From Lenzites betulinus (lineage: Eukaryota > Basidiomycota > Agaricomycetes > Polyporales > Polyporaceae), in NCBI GenBank assembly GCA_022264855.1, contig JABYQU010000008.1:372001-436000 (forward strand): a stretch of 64,000 nt of DNA, given 5' to 3'. Position 1 is the first letter of the stretch; every line of letters starts with the position of its first letter. The notes beneath the pieces were generated by a model. The model ran no database searches. It saw only the letters and a program-made list of their open reading frames with translations, and was not told the DNA's origin. Of this stretch, positions 21,439-33,664 are shown piece after piece. A program made the translations under genes and the position numbers.

Positions 21439-23541
21439 TCATCCGACGACGCCCGTCCACGAGTCTACGAGATCGACCACGCAGTATCCGTTCAGTGGGA
21501 CGTACTGCTCTGTGATCATCTTGATCGCCTCCTGCGCAACCAGCCCTCCGAGGAATGCAGCCATGTTTGGAAGGTCTGCGGTGGGCGCACGAGCACTGTG
21601 CGGGCCGACGTCAGAAAATCCCATAAGTCAATGAAGCGGGAAACATACACTTCGCCGACAGCCGCGTCCACTTCGTCGGGGAGTTCTACACCGGTGCCGA
21701 CGATGGAGATAATCTCCCCTTTGAGGGCCTCCTCGGTGATGTTCGACGCGTCTGCATGTTATGTTAATATTCGGAGATTTTGTGAGACGGAGCGTGACCG
21801 TACCGGAATTCCGAGAGAGCAGGTTGGTCAGCGCGGTAAGTGCAAGGTGGGTAGCTGCCTCGCGGGGCGTCGCCGACAGTGAATTGACTGCGCGTACATT
21901 AATCATGGTGAGTGCTTCTAGCATATCCTATACGAATGGAGACCTACCGACAGACTCGCGATCCGTGTCGAAAGTGCCCCATCGCTTGCCCCGCAGGACG
22001 CGCAGGTGGTGTGAGTTTTTCACAAACGTATCGACCTCTTCGGGATTCGCAGTTTCTGCGGCCTCTGGGTGCTTCGCCTTGAAGAGTGCTTTGAACTTGT
22101 CCTGGAACGCGCATGAACCAATCAGTCACCTCATTTACACGGGATCGCAGGAGTCCCGTACCTTCTCGACCTCAGACCACTGGCGGTACAGATTCTGGAG
22201 ACGAACATAGCTCTCGGTGTCAGATTTCATGTCGGGGAGTGTCGAAGTCAGCGGAAGCGTGCCCGGCCCAGAGGGATCCTTCGTGAAAGCCGCAAGGGTA
22301 TCTAGTAGCGCATGGAAAGTTGAGTGGCGCTGATGCGCGGCGTTCGAGGTCGACGGCAAAGCAGATAGCGAGAACAATGCCTGTATGTCAGAGGAAACCT
22401 TTGCGTAAAATTAGAACCGAGCCCTGGAAGATGCGACGAGCGAAGAGAACATACAGCGGGCTCCGACCAGACGCGCCACGCCTGCGCCTCGGCCTCATCA
22501 AAGTTCTCCTCGTCGATTTTGACCTTCAGGTCGAGGATCCCCTTCTTGAATTCCTTCTTTTCCGCGGCCGTCTTCGGGAGATTGCCGTCATGCTACGAAT
22601 CTCGTCAGCCCGAGCCGTGCCATCGCACAATGTGGCTGCCTACGCTTTTACGCCACTCGTCAACTTGGCGGACAAGGATGACGACAAACGGGAGGTGCCC
22701 GTGTGTAGTAGGGTCCATGTTCTTCAGATCAAGGCCGCGTGCCCACTCGAGCAAAGCAGGGAAGGGGCGCGTGATGCGCAATGAAGGGGCAGTCTCGGAA
22801 TGCGACTGTGATACTAGCTGTGAGTAAGTAGCATATCCCAGAGACGAGACTGCGTTCTTGACACTCACCGCAGTGTTCGTGGTACTGTATGTGGAACTCG
22901 GCGAGGAACCCTGCAGAGCGAACGGCGATGAGAGGCGGTCCGGCGGGATTGGTCCAAAGCAGAGTGGAGAGCTCCTCGAGGGTGGGTTTGTCCAGGTTGT
23001 GCGCAATGATGATCGAGAATGTGGAAATCCATTCTCTGCCCTCCTCTGTGGCAAGAGTCTCTTTGATGTCATTGAGGACAGCCTTGCCCTCCACGCTCTC
23101 GTTCAGCTCGCGAAGGAGGGGAACTGCCTCTTGTGCGCGGGGCTTCCCTATGCTTTCCCGTGCATTGAGGAAGAAGTTGTTACCAGCATCAGCAGGGGTG
23201 GTAATTGCTGCGTCGAGGATGGAGAAGTGGCCGATTCCGGGAAGGACGAGATTCTTGAGGATGGAGGTAGATGTGGCTGAAGAGGAGACGAGAAGGATGC
23301 GGGCGGACTCTAGTGCTGCCTGGCCCGAGGCGGCCCAGATGCTACGGAAGGTTAGCTAGCACGCACCAGAACACAAATTGCGACGCGTACCGTAGCTGGC
23401 GGTCATACCGACGCGTCTTGTCGTCGGGTTGAGCGCTGCTGGGGGACAACATGAGCATAGGCACGCGATCGAAAGAGGGAGCAGTGCTTACGCGAGCGTG
23501 GTCGTGGCGGTCTCGATGTCCTGGGACTCTGTCGCAGCCAT
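21439..23541 (-). CDS. ula1: NEDD8-activating enzyme E1 regulatory subunit (ULA1/APPBP1/NAE1)
   Basis: The minus-strand start is ATG at 23,541. A small first exon and intron lead to QPDDKTRRYDRQLR-IWAASGQAALE, the signature of the E1-like adenylation fold in ULA1 proteins. The frame continues through NLVLPGIGHFSILDD and HNLDKPTLEELSTLLW, then several short exons, to the typical C-terminus PNMAAFLGGLVAQEAIKMIT with VPLNGYCVVDLVDSWTG. About 530 residues and ten or so exons, close to the family's usual length. This subunit pairs with UBA3 to activate NEDD8 for cullin modification and lacks the catalytic cysteine itself. The 30.5-kb element begins 95 bp upstream of the start codon, so its native promoter is probably cut off or reduced to this stretch. 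Confidence 0.92.
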
Positions 23542-23635
23542 ATTCTGTACAACACTTTGGTATGTCCCGTCCAAGATCAATCCTTGTGAAGAAAGCAAGA
23601 GCACGGATGGCGGAGATGGATGAGTGAGCAGTAAT

Positions 23636-24195
23636 CACAGGGGGCATTCACCAAAGTTTCCGAGGAAAACACGGCAAAAACATGCCATTGAATGAAAAAC
23701 TATTCCTGCCATATTCACTCGTCGAACACGGTGGGAATATGACGGGAATATGTTAAATGTTCGTTTACCCTTTTTTGGCATGTTTCCCCGACAAAAACGG
23801 CGAAATTGTAATATATTTTGGTGCCATTTTGACTTCGGAAACATGGCGAGGAACATTGTGGGAACATGTGGAATATTGTGAGGCGTGTTTTCGCAGAGAA
23901 CGTGGCCACGATATCGCGAGAACATATACAATATTACCCATGCCATGTTCTCCGCATGTTTCTCGCGAAACAATGGCACAAATGTACGATAAATTTCCCC
24001 CGTTCTGCCTCAGAAAACATGGCACCGCAACATTGCGATGTCTTTCGAAACACTCTCGCCATATTCTCCGAGCCAAAACGTCAGATAAATGCCACAAAAA
24101 TATCCAATTATCCCTCCATGTTCATTGTCATATTCCCCCCTTAAACATGACACTAATTTTTGATTAACTCTCTGACATGTTTGCGGAAGAAATAT
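23636..24195 (+). repeat. Left subterminal repeat / MITE-like copy
   Basis: The outer end is intact (CACAGGGGGCATT); the inner end stops at AAGAAATATGCC, lacking the last terminal bases. The core at about 23,702-24,130 appears identical, base for base, to about 53,639-54,067. It is full of short motifs such as GGAACATGTGG, GAAAACATGGC and CATGTTTCTCGCG in both directions. Open frames in it are not genes. Confidence 0.75.
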
Positions 24196-24624
24196 GCCAA
24201 GGCGGATTCGCGTCACGAATCATCCGACGACTCGTATTACGACTCGCTCGTCGATTCGTAGGTTGATTCTCAACCCGACACCTGCCTCCCCCTACCGCAG
24301 CATTAAACCTGGAGCTACGTAGATACCTGGAGACGAGGATAAGTTGATGTCGCAGGTTCTATGTCACATGGACCTGGAGCCCAGTGCAACGGCCTGAAGG
24401 CGAGGGTAAGTTGATGTTACAGGCGGGCGGTATGTCACTCGAGGGGAAACTGAACGTGTGGGAGGACAGATCCATTCAGGTTCTTCATAAGTAGTGGCTG
24501 ATAGAACTATCACTCCTATGTAAACTCCTATGTACAGTAGCACGAGGTCCGGACGAAACGGGCGTCGCCATAAGACCCGTGTTGGGCAACTGTACGTACT
24601 CGCCCCTGGGCCCATCTGCCCCCT

Positions 24625-24717
24625 CACTCGAAGCACGTCCCCCCACTCGAAGCACGTCCCCCCACTCGAAGCACGTCCCCCCACTCGAAGCACGTTCCCC
24701 TCACTCGAAGCACGCTC
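24625..24717 (+). repeat. 19-bp minisatellite, five units
   Basis: Units of CACTCGAAGCACGTCCCCC start at 24,625, 24,644, 24,663 and 24,682; a slightly altered fifth starts at 24,702. The array lies just inside the left end of the element. Confidence 0.85.
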
Positions 24718-24846
24718 CCTGCACCACCTACCAACCTTCCTCCGCCTTCGTGAGCCTGCCTTGCGGATACCTGTATGATAGGTCGAGATGAGCTGCCGTG
24801 ACGCTCACGACGATGGCCGTCAAACACCTACCTGGATGATCGTGAT

Positions 24847-25934
24847 TCACTCAGCGTCCATCGGCTCTGTTGCCATCCTGATGCTCCGAAGAAAACACGC
24901 CTGCTTGTATAACACGTCGAAGTAGGAGCTGGCGACAGCTCGCACGAATCCGAGGGGGTAGGGATCAATCGAACGAAGGGACATCATCTCGAATGACGGC
25001 TGTTCCAAATCCTCGCTCAGAGCATCGCGGAGCGAGGTGAGGCCGTCGAGAATGGACGAAACGATGGCTTCCGCACGGAGGAGCGGGATAACGGGGTTGC
25101 AAAGCGCTTGTGAGGCGCGCCATATATCGATTTGCTGACGGAAGTCGTCGATTGTCGTTGTGATGGCTGAGGCGACGACTATAGCCCGATCCACGGCATT
25201 GATTGCGTGGTGGGCGGAGTTGGAAGAAGCGTCCTTCGACAATGAGATAATGCGATTGAGTCGGTAACTAGTGGGCTGGCCGAGGTAAACGCCGAAGATG
25301 CCGCCTTCATCGAGGTGCTTGAGGCCTGAGATGACGGAGCTCTGCATGAAGGTAATCCTAGGCAATCGTCAGTACGGTGTTGATCGTCTCACGGGCTGGT
25401 GAATGCATACCGTGTTACAGCAATCTCGACATGGATGAGGACTTCGTGAAGGGATACGGAGAGGTCTCGAGACGAGGTGGCAATGGCGGAGAGGACCTCG
25501 TCGCTGGTGGTGCTCACGTTGGAACCATCCCGCCCGAGGTAGACCCAGGCACCGCACTTGAAAGTCTTGTTGACGACGGAATTGATAGACTGAATGGCCG
25601 TGAAGGTGCTCGGAGAGGGCGCGTTCCAGATTAATCCATCGGTGTAGATGCGCGAAGACTCGATGAATTCCTGCATCAGGACGCCACTGTTGTCGATGGC
25701 ATCCGACGCGGGACAAACGGCAGAAGTGAGGGGTACCGGTAGGATGAGACAAGCCATCGCGATGCCGACCGCCAGGATCGACTGCGACGCATCCGTGACA
25801 TGCGAGGATAAGGTCTCGACTCGCACATCGACGCGCATATAGCGGTTGAAGAAGAAGTAGGGAGTGAAGATGTCGAACAAAGGGATCACCCAGGCAATGA
25901 AGGGGATTGCGAGGACTAGCCAGGCGTACCGCAT
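24847..25934 (-). CDS. Hypothetical membrane protein (cargo gene)
   Basis: From ATG 25,934 the product starts MRYAWLVLAIPFIAWVIPLF, a strong signal-anchor or membrane segment followed by a second hydrophobic patch (FDIFTPYFFFNRY). A further hydrophobic run is SILAVGIAMACLILPVPL. The rest looks helical, with cysteines and possible N-glycosylation sites. One short GT-AG intron near 25,360-25,400 joins it to the second exon ending at 24,847, for about 340 residues. An open frame just upstream (26,253-25,957) might be an additional 5' exon, but I could not place splice sites. No family is recognised. Confidence 0.55.
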
Positions 25935-26777
25935 ACTTGTGAGATGGTAGGAATGTTTATTGTTGCAGGTCTTGAGATTCCCGTAGGTGAGGCGAAACGC
26001 AGCGTTCTGTAGAGACGACTGAGAGTATAAACCGAAAGGGCGTGAGTGGCACATCCTTGAGGCGAATGGTTTTGTATATGGAGACGCACGTGACGTTGAT
26101 CACCGCGCGATTCCGACTCGTGCTTGCTCGCTCGCGATGGTCCAGGTCTAGGGCGGCGAGCACGGACAGTCGTTCCGGAATCGACGATGTCACCGATGCT
26201 ACGGGCCGGAAAACATGGCGTACTTTCGACGGAATGGCGGTCGGTGGAATCAACGAAATACTTAGAATAAGATATTACCCAAAAAGATGTACACGGTTTG
26301 ACCTACAGATGTTTGTGGATTTATGGACGGGTGTGGACGGGTGACGTGCGCTGGAAAATCGTCCTGCGGCCCTCTATAGCATCCTGTACGGGTTTTGAGT
26401 ACATGAGCCATACTGCCGGGGGAACACACCTGTGTGACAGACCAGGCCGTTAGAGTAATGATTACCACAATTTCTTGCGCGGTAGATTCAAGAGAGACTG
26501 TCTACCTCGTTCCCTGCATGGTGGTATGGGAAGAGGTTGGAACGCGCGACTAACGATCTGTTCAGGCACGTTCAGGAATCGCACGATAAGCGCTTGTGTG
26601 AGGGCGCCTGTCTTTTGACACGTGCTCTCGCACTTCCACCTCAAGCTAAGTCGTCCCCCGAACGTCAAATGCGTACGTCCGTCGTCCTCCAGCAGTAAAA
26701 CATGCATTATATCAAACGGTGAGAGATGACATTCAAGACGTGTGCAGCAACCCCCCAGCAACACCACTACACTTCAA
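25935..26777. other. Intergenic, no gene recognised
   Basis: Contains the open frame 26,253-25,957 (minus), possibly an upstream exon of the neighbouring gene. Otherwise only short frames. Confidence 0.4.
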
Positions 26778-28083
26778 TTAAGCAGAAAAGGCTCGAAGGA
26801 GCAGTTCGCCCTGGCGGAGGAGGGCAACGTATTCCTTCAGGGTCTCGACAATCGGGTTGGAGAGCTGGAGTGCCTGCAGGTAAGAGATTGACGAGGGTGA
26901 GATTGGTGAATACGTACCTGCAACATCTCTCCACTCTTGGCGCAAATACGCTCGTACGCGGCGTATGCATCACGAAGCGTACGGACTTCGATCTCCTTCT
27001 TGTAAGGGCCGGGGAGTGTGCTTGGAGAGGTAACCGAAGAAACCTCGAGTATCTAGATAGGGAGATTAGAGGTTGAAACCAAACGAAAGAAATCCATACT
27101 CGCTTCAAGAAGGCGAAGCGCCGCGTCGTGAGCTTCCTCCTGGGCGAGGATACGTTGAAGAGGCGCGTCGTACTGCTGCAGCGCTCCCAGGTAGTCCGAG
27201 ATTGGGATGTATTCCGACGAACGCTCAAACCAGGTCATACCATGCTGGACAGTGAGGTCGGCGCACTGCGCAAGTACGTCCTTCCGCTCTTCGGCCAAAG
27301 ACAGGAGGAGTTGGAAGAGCGGCTTGACTTCCTTCTCAACTTCCTCCTTCGTGACCTTGCGGGCTCCCAGGGTGGTTTGACAAAGCTTAACCTCACGCTA
27401 CGCATGGCGTTGAGAGGAAACGATGTAGCGATAGAGATACGACATACCTCATATGCGATGACATAAAAAGACGGCTTGAACTCCCTGAACTCGTCTTTCA
27501 GGGCTTCGGCGTCAGCCGAGAGTTTCTTGAAAGAAAGCTCCAAGTCCGGCAGCGACTTGCGAATGAATACGCGGTCGGCGAGGGAGAGCTGTCCTGCCTC
27601 AGAAAGTTGGCGATGAAGAGTGGTGAACTGGTGGAGGAATGAGATCATGCAGAGAAGAATGTTGGGCACAGGACGAACCTCGCCGAGAAGCGACTTCATA
27701 ACCCGATTGTTCTCCAATGCGCCGATTATCACAGAAAGTACGCGCTTCATGGCCACCGATGTTTCGTGGTCGTCCTCTTCACCCCCATCGGCGTAGAGGT
27801 GCTTAAGGCTGTGCGACGCGGTGTATAGATCCTGTTTGACGCGAAGTCGGTATTCTTTGTTCTGAGATACTACGTGTGACGCGAAGACAGCAGTCCATTC
27901 ATTGAAGTCGGCGGGAAGTAGGCGAGTTTCGCGCAGCCTATGGCAAGCATTAGTCCGTGTTTTTGAGCAGTATAAGAATACGGACCTGGTAATACGCTGG
28001 TCGAGGGCCGAGGCGGCATCGCGTACGCTGTCTTCTCGTAGCTGAACCCCACGAAAAGCCTCTTCGACGCCGATAACGTTCAT
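26778..28083 (-). CDS. Cargo gene C' (helical protein, unknown)
   Basis: Reads from ATG 28,083 (MNVIGVEEAFRGVQLREDSV) through several exons; the longest open stretch covers about 27,930-27,455. It ends ETLKEYVALLRQGELLLRAF before the stop at 26,778, about 360 residues. Predicted mostly helical, with a central hydrophobic helix (ILLCMISFLHQFTTLHRQL). Start and end both resemble gene C at 45,910: V-VE-A with spaced E and R at the N-terminus, and IVETLKEYVALLRQ against LIQTLRESVAVLQD at the C-terminus. I therefore treat them as distant paralogues in inverted positions. It is divergent from the gene at 28,426, with 342 bp between starts. Confidence 0.6.
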
Positions 28084-28425
28084 TTCGTAAGCACGCGGAA
28101 GGGCGACGATGACGGAGGTCCCTTGGAGAGCAGGACGATGAGTAAAGTAGAAGATGGGTGAAGTTAACTGAGGAGGCGGGCTTTATGTCGGGGTCAGCTA
28201 TGTGAGGGGACGGTGCCACTGGTCACGCTCACGCCGTTCGCGGCCACCACGCGACAAGGAACGCGTGCGAGATCAACTGGAAAGGAAGGTCACAGATTCA
28301 CACTATCTGCGATGTAGCTTTCAAATTAAATCGATACGACCTCGAGAAGGAAACAAGGCTACTCACCTAGCCAGCAGTACATAGCCCGTCGCTCGAGGAG
28401 CCAAAGAAATATCATACGGGTGCGG

Positions 28426-29342
28426 ATGATGGCGGGACTACTGCCACAGGGCGAGATGCTTGTAGTGCGACTCTTGAACATTACAGATTCGTCCTATGGG
28501 CCGACGCGGTAAAGGAGCATCTGTATACCTCTATGGTCAATCTATGGCCGGGTGTAGGAATGACATACAGCGGATCCAGCGGCCGTACCATTGGTACTAG
28601 TAGCAAGAAGAACAAGTCACTTACCCATGGAGGCGAATCAGCTTCCGAAATCAGGTGATGTTACCCATTTATGGCTAAGTTAGATTCTTAGCGCGATTAA
28701 ACGCCCGACGCTCCTCCTACTCAACGACATTACTTTCAGGTTGCACCTCTATCAGTACGTGTCATCCTCTGTAACTCAACCTCACTCGCTCCTCTTCCGG
28801 CAGCGAACTACGTCTTAGCCTGGGACGTTGCGGTTGTCCGATACCGCATCCCCAAGATCACTGCCGGTCCCTACTTAAGAATCCGCTAAATCAACACATG
28901 GATGTTCTTGACGGGTTTGTCGCCAGCGAATTATGTGGTGTGGCATTGTTAAAGCCCTGTCCAGGAGAATATTTGTCACGGATCTCGCCTTTCGAAATCG
29001 TCAAGAAGAACGCGCACATTTCGAGGCTCTCACGGCTCGTCTCCAGACCTTAGCAAGCGTCCATAGCGAGCTTGGGGCGACGCTCGAGGTCTTACGTGAG
29101 ACGTACTCAGGTATTGGGGCTCAAATCCTCCAGCTCGAGATATACATCTCAATGTTGGCCTCGGAATACCCCGAAACCGACATATCCGATTGCGACGGTC
29201 AACGAAAGCATGGTCCGCACTCCTCGGCGAGCAAAGGAAGCCGTCGTTGGAAACACAGGCTGAATGTAAGCTACTCTGCTGTTGTTTTGATAATTTCTAA
29301 CCCCTATGGTAGGGCATCTTGAAGCGTGTGGCTCGCAGATAG
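28426..29342 (+). CDS. Cargo gene B'' (possible third B-family member)
   Basis: A plausible start is ATG 28,426 (MMAGLLPQGEMLVV). Spliced exons give SSGRTIGTSSKKNKSL, RLHLYHELRLSLGRCGC and LLKNPLNQHMDVLDG. The main coding stretch, about 28,990-29,274, reads HSELGATLEVLRETY then ILQLEIYISMLASEY and DISDCDG, a zipper-like helix with an acidic end. A last intron leads to the stop at 29,342. LNQHMDVLDGFVASEL resembles LNQHTRVLRNVVDEL of gene B (41,733-42,717). The junction near 28,930-28,990 is unresolved, so this could be a pseudogene or a mis-spliced model. Confidence 0.4.
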
Positions 29343-30206
29343 CCCAATCGACAATTATCACCCCTTCGTCTCTGTCGTCCTACTTTTGCCACTCCTTGCG
29401 CTGCAATCGCTCTCGTGCTCTCCGACCCCTCGCTTAGTTTATCACAGGATCTTTAAGAGACTATCTAGCCGCTTGTTAGTTTTGTAGAAGCTCGTCGTTT
29501 TCCGCAGGCTTGACGTTATTGTGAAGTTGACCCTTGAATAATCATATCCGCGTAGGTGCGAAACTCGCTTGCTCGCCGTGTCTTTGCGGACCAAGTGAAG
29601 GCATTGATGCACCTTCCGTGTTCAGTTCAGCCTGGGGGCCAGTATCCGACCTGCTCTCTTCCACCACATCTCCCAATCCCGTACATATAATTGCCGATTG
29701 AACGTGCCTGCGACACTGTCCGAATATCAACTTAGTACCCTATCACACTCACTGGTGCTGCTATACCGGTTCATGCTACTTACCCCTCTTCGTCTCCGTT
29801 GCCATCTTACTCTCACTCACTCTAGGTTTTCCCCGCGACGGTGTGCAGCGATCACACCCCCGCACATGCAGAACACCTACTAGATCGGCAGCGATGGGCA
29901 CAATCAACCCCAAGACGAGCACCCCCGACGAAGAAGTGGAGAGATCGACATTGGTGGGCGTTCATGTCGCATAGGGTACGCAACAAACCTGCGACGAAGT
30001 ATCAAGAGGGTGGACTAATCGGCGTTGGCACAAGCTCATTTCGTGGAGGTCTTACATGGATACTATGCACAGATGCGAAGGAGCACCATATCATACACCT
30101 CTATTAGCGGAAAAGGATCTGTAGACACATAAGATGTACAGGCGTGTTTCGGGGACAGACAGTTCGGAGCACTTGCGGGGACAGTAAAATCGGAGCACTA
30201 CCGAAC
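29343..30206. other. No gene recognised between B'' and A'
   Basis: Only short frames on both strands, no repeat recognised. Confidence 0.4.
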
Positions 30207-31277
30207 TCAAAACATGAGCTTGGCAAGGACAATGGTAGCGTGGATGGCGAAGTATACGACGAAGACGGTGAGGACGAGATGGACAACCAGGACGACAGCG
30301 GAACACAGCGAGCGCTTCTTGAAGTAGCGGCCGGCGTGGAACATGAACGTGTCGAAATCTTGCTGGGCAGTATCAGAGGTCAGGGCCTCTGGCAACTGAG
30401 CGGCGATGGCTTGGAGCTGTCCAAGTGAAAGCGAGGGGCTGAGGTCGTCGAGCGACTAAAGCAGAATTGAGCTTCGATGCTGGAAGCAAGCACGAGCTAT
30501 GAACTCACCTCGCCATCTGCGCGACCGACGAGGACGACACGCGCCTCGAGTACATTGCTAAGGCACTCGCGCTCGATAAACCCTACAGAAGATGAGAACA
30601 CCTCACAGGGTTACAGGGATGTCAATATACGAACAAAGGAGCGCCTTCATGAACAAGGCCCGAAGGTCGGCTTCGGGGATCGTCAAGTCGGGACGTTCAT
30701 ATCCAGCCGACTGCAGCATCTACGAGTGGAGTTCCGTCAGTGTTGGCCCGAAGGTATGGTGGATTTACAGGAAAGACGATGCAGCCTACCGCAACCATGG
30801 AGATACGGGAATCGAGAACGTCGGCGAGGAAGCTGGCTGTGGTAATTGCAGAAGGAAAGAGAAGCTTGCGGGAGGTATGATCCTCGCAGTCCTCTAGGTT
30901 GTCATGCAAGGAAAGGCGGTCGCCTTCAACGAGCGGTTCAAAACGGTCCCCGCGGTGGGGCGTTCGTCCACGTTGAAACTCGAGTTGGATACCCTAATAA
31001 AACAAGGGAGATGTCAACCAGCCGCGTCTTAACGTACCAGCGCGAAAATTACATCGAGATGGTCATCAAAGGAACCAGGCGGGACGGTGCGTCCTCGAAC
31101 CGGCTCCAACTGGTCAAAGTCCTCGGCGTCCACGTCAATGGCACTATTGACAGTCGCACCCCTGAAGGGAGTCGCGCGGTCGGGATCGTAAGAAACGTAG
31201 ACGCGGCGGCGGGGGACGTCGGGGAGGAACAAAGTCTTGTCAACGTTGTCGCTGTTGTTGTTTCTCGCACCGGACAT
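30207..31277 (-). CDS. Cargo gene A' (tail-anchored-like membrane protein)
   Basis: Starts at ATG 31,277 with MSGARNNNSDNVDKTLFLP. Exon 1 continues through the acidic segment IDVDAEDFDQLEPV to an intron at about 31,036. The next exon encodes RFEPLVEGDRLSLHDNLED and FLADVLDSRISMVAVGC, then ERPDLTIPEADLRALF, and finally LSLGQLQAIAAQLPEAL and a strong C-terminal membrane helix (AVVLVVHLVLTVFVVYF) just before the stop. About 300 residues. One exon junction near 30,560-30,610 could not be solved in frame with canonical sites, so a frameshift or an unusual intron is possible. Divergent with B' across the duplicated 1.41-kb intergenic region. Confidence 0.6.
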
Positions 31278-32665
31278 GGTTGGCGTTTGTCGATCGACGA
31301 GGAGAGGCTTTGAAAAGATGGGCAGAGAGGCAGAGAGGTTCCCAACAGTAGGGCGTACGGAGGGAGTGGTTAAGTGGGGAGGAGGGAACAGCCCAAGTTA
31401 TGAGGGCGGACGTCTGTGCCGGGAGTGGCACCTTGCTGTCGGAATCGACCGAATCTCGATGGAAATACCGGCTAAGCTGCTGTCTGTCCGCATCCGCATT
31501 AGCTGTCCTGAAGTCACAATCGAGATGGAGCTTCTCACCATGTTTCGATACGCAGTCTAGCCTGCTGTACAGCTTCTCGTTGCGCTCACAGGGCCCGTGA
31601 TCACCGTGGATACGTCTATGTAGCTGGCTTTCGCGCACGCCACACACCCGCTCAGGCTCCGGGTGGCACACAGCAGCACGATGCAGACGCAAGGACGGGT
31701 AGTCAGGTCCTCTGCAACCCGGGGGGCGGTATGGGCTCACCACGATGTCCCCACGAGGACTTCGGGCATGGCACGAATATTGTGGTCCAAACCATGGGCT
31801 GCTGTAGGGCGTTCGAAACGATCAGGGATTCGACTCGTTACCGATGAGACTAACGGAGACGTACGGGCTGTTTGGAGGCGAGCATACTTCAAGTTATGTT
31901 GCGATTCTGCTCGAGGTGGTTCGGGCAAATCATGGCGTAGGTACCAGTGACGGGGCCGCGTAGGGCGCGCACCAACACGAGGCTTTCATATCGCGAGCCC
32001 CGCCTGTGAAGAGGGTTCCAGCATGTATCGACTCGGGCCGATTTGTGATGACCAACTCTCGGCGGTGGAGAGGCCTTGAGCGTGTAGATGCTAGGAAGAG
32101 CTCTTGTTAGCTACAGAACGAGCTCATAAAGTCTATAACTCACCTGCGTAATTTTGACGAACACAGATGGCATACGCTGTTAATCGGCGCCGACGTGGTG
32201 TAAGGAGATGAGTGTCGTAACCCGAATCGCCGCAATTTCTTGATTGGCATTTGGTCACTAGTCACGCAAGCGCCCCGCAATTGGGGGAATCTGGTCACAA
32301 TTACGCTCGATTTGGAGTGACAAACTCACATTCTGTCCCCTTTAGGGAGAAATGTCACGCATCGATATTCTTGCACAGGGGTCCGGGTTGTTGGTCCGCT
32401 GACCCTAACCTGAGCTTAACGGTTCGGTAACCGTTATGCCACGCTGTAAGTCTTCACTCTTCGCTCTCATGATGCATGGCAGTCTTCACGCGCAAGCCCT
32501 GGTCGCAGACCGCGCTGTATACCAAGATGCAGCCTCTCCTTCTCCTTTGTCCTCTGCGCTTTCTACATATGTCATGCTGCGGCTTGCCCTCCTCGTGCTC
32601 CGTCGCCCCGTCCACCGATTCCCCCGGTTCTTCCGCCTCTAGTACGCCCTTTGTCCACCCCTTGC
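31208..32665 (+). repeat. Left copy of the 1.46-kb inverted repeat (A'-B' intergenic)
   Basis: Inverted copy of 42,740-44,198. It covers the first 69 coding bases of A', the whole A'-B' intergenic region and stops about 22 bases before the B' start codon. By eye the two copies differ only by one G in a homopolymer near 31,726 (six here, seven in the other copy). Homology in the coding sequences on both sides drops abruptly. It must contain both promoters. No long conserved ORF explains the identity. Confidence 0.9.
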
Positions 32666-32687
32666 CCGTCTGTAACTCCTCTCCGCT

Positions 32688-33664
32688 ATGTCCCAAATCT
32701 CCTGGCAGTTCCGTGACCGTACGTTCCCGCAAATGTTCCCCTCCTGAAAGACAGTCATTGACGTCTCTCCCCAGGTCTGCAGCAAATTCTTGCTGAGGTA
32801 GTCAATCGCGACGACGTCTCGATACCCTACCGAGACTTGGCATATCTCAGTTGGTTTTGCGTTGACTCAGCATGACCAAGTACTCATCGTTCTGCAGTGC
32901 GTCCTCGAAAGCTTCGCAGCTCCCAACACCGGGATTCCCCATACCGCGCTGCTATCAGAGCCGCGGTAAATGAAGAGGTAGACGCGTCCGCGTCCGTCTA
33001 AGCTCACGCCGGTGTTCTTAATGCCCTCGCCACAGAAGTTTCTGGGACGCGTCTTTGTCGATTTTCACTGCGACCCGCCTCTCTTGTATATCACTCCCCT
33101 GGGCCGATTGTTGTACGTAGAGCAAGGCCGAGGGACCTGCATCGTCTGACACCACCTTCATGCAGCTACATGGACTTAATCCCACCTCCCGCTGTCCGAG
33201 CTACACGTACCCCGCCCCGAAGAAGCATACACAATCGCGTGACACAGTAAGCACGTTTATACAACCCCAGCATCACCACCCTCACCTTTCTCAGGCTGTC
33301 ACTGATTACCTCGAAGCGGCTACCCTTGTCAAAGCTATCCAGAAGGTCATCGGCGCTCATGGTCCCTTCGGTGTGGATATTCCTGACGTTCCGCAGCTGC
33401 CGCAAACGGTGCGTCTCTTTCGTGCGATACTTACCCGGGCACTCAATCAAAACCTGCAGATACGCTCTATGCTCGAGAGCGAGCAAGCCCTGCGTGCAGA
33501 GGTATTTCGCAGAACGTAGCTCGTGTTATAATCTTCAATTACTGACTTCCATGGCTATACAGAACTGCGATTTCGTCCTCCAGCTTACCGATCTCAATAA
33601 TGAAGTCGACGAGCTACATGCGCGTGTAGGGAAGGGTAGTTCCAGCGCCGTACAGTTGGAGTAA
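32688..33664 (+). CDS. Cargo gene B' (small protein with zipper-like C-terminus)
   Basis: Eight exons, all GT-AG, about 207 residues: MSQISWQFRDR; LQQILAEVVNRDDVSIPYRD and so on; then segments with PYRAAIRAAVNEEVDA, KFLGRVFVDFHCDPPLLYIT, DYLEAATLVKAIQKVI, the 14-residue exon starting IRSMLESEQ, and the last exon NCDFVLQLTDLNNEVDELHA. Exon sizes and several motifs match gene B (41,733-42,717): LQ..L after exon 1, PRYREHIISAVKREV against PYRAAIRAAVNEEV, a 14-residue penultimate exon in both, and a final exon starting N with a leucine-rich helix. No known domain is recognised. The helix suggests dimerisation. Confidence 0.65.

Noticed and set aside
23757..24167. 136-codon frame duplicated at 53,694-54,161
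   Set aside because: It sits in a non-coding, motif-rich subterminal repeat; duplicate frames are expected from identical DNA.
31237..31560. Identical 107-codon frames in both inverted repeats (mirror 43,846-44,169)
   Set aside because: They lie on the strand opposite to genes A' and A and overlap their start. With both copies identical there is no substitution evidence for coding; I treat them as shadows, though a conserved small protein is not excluded.
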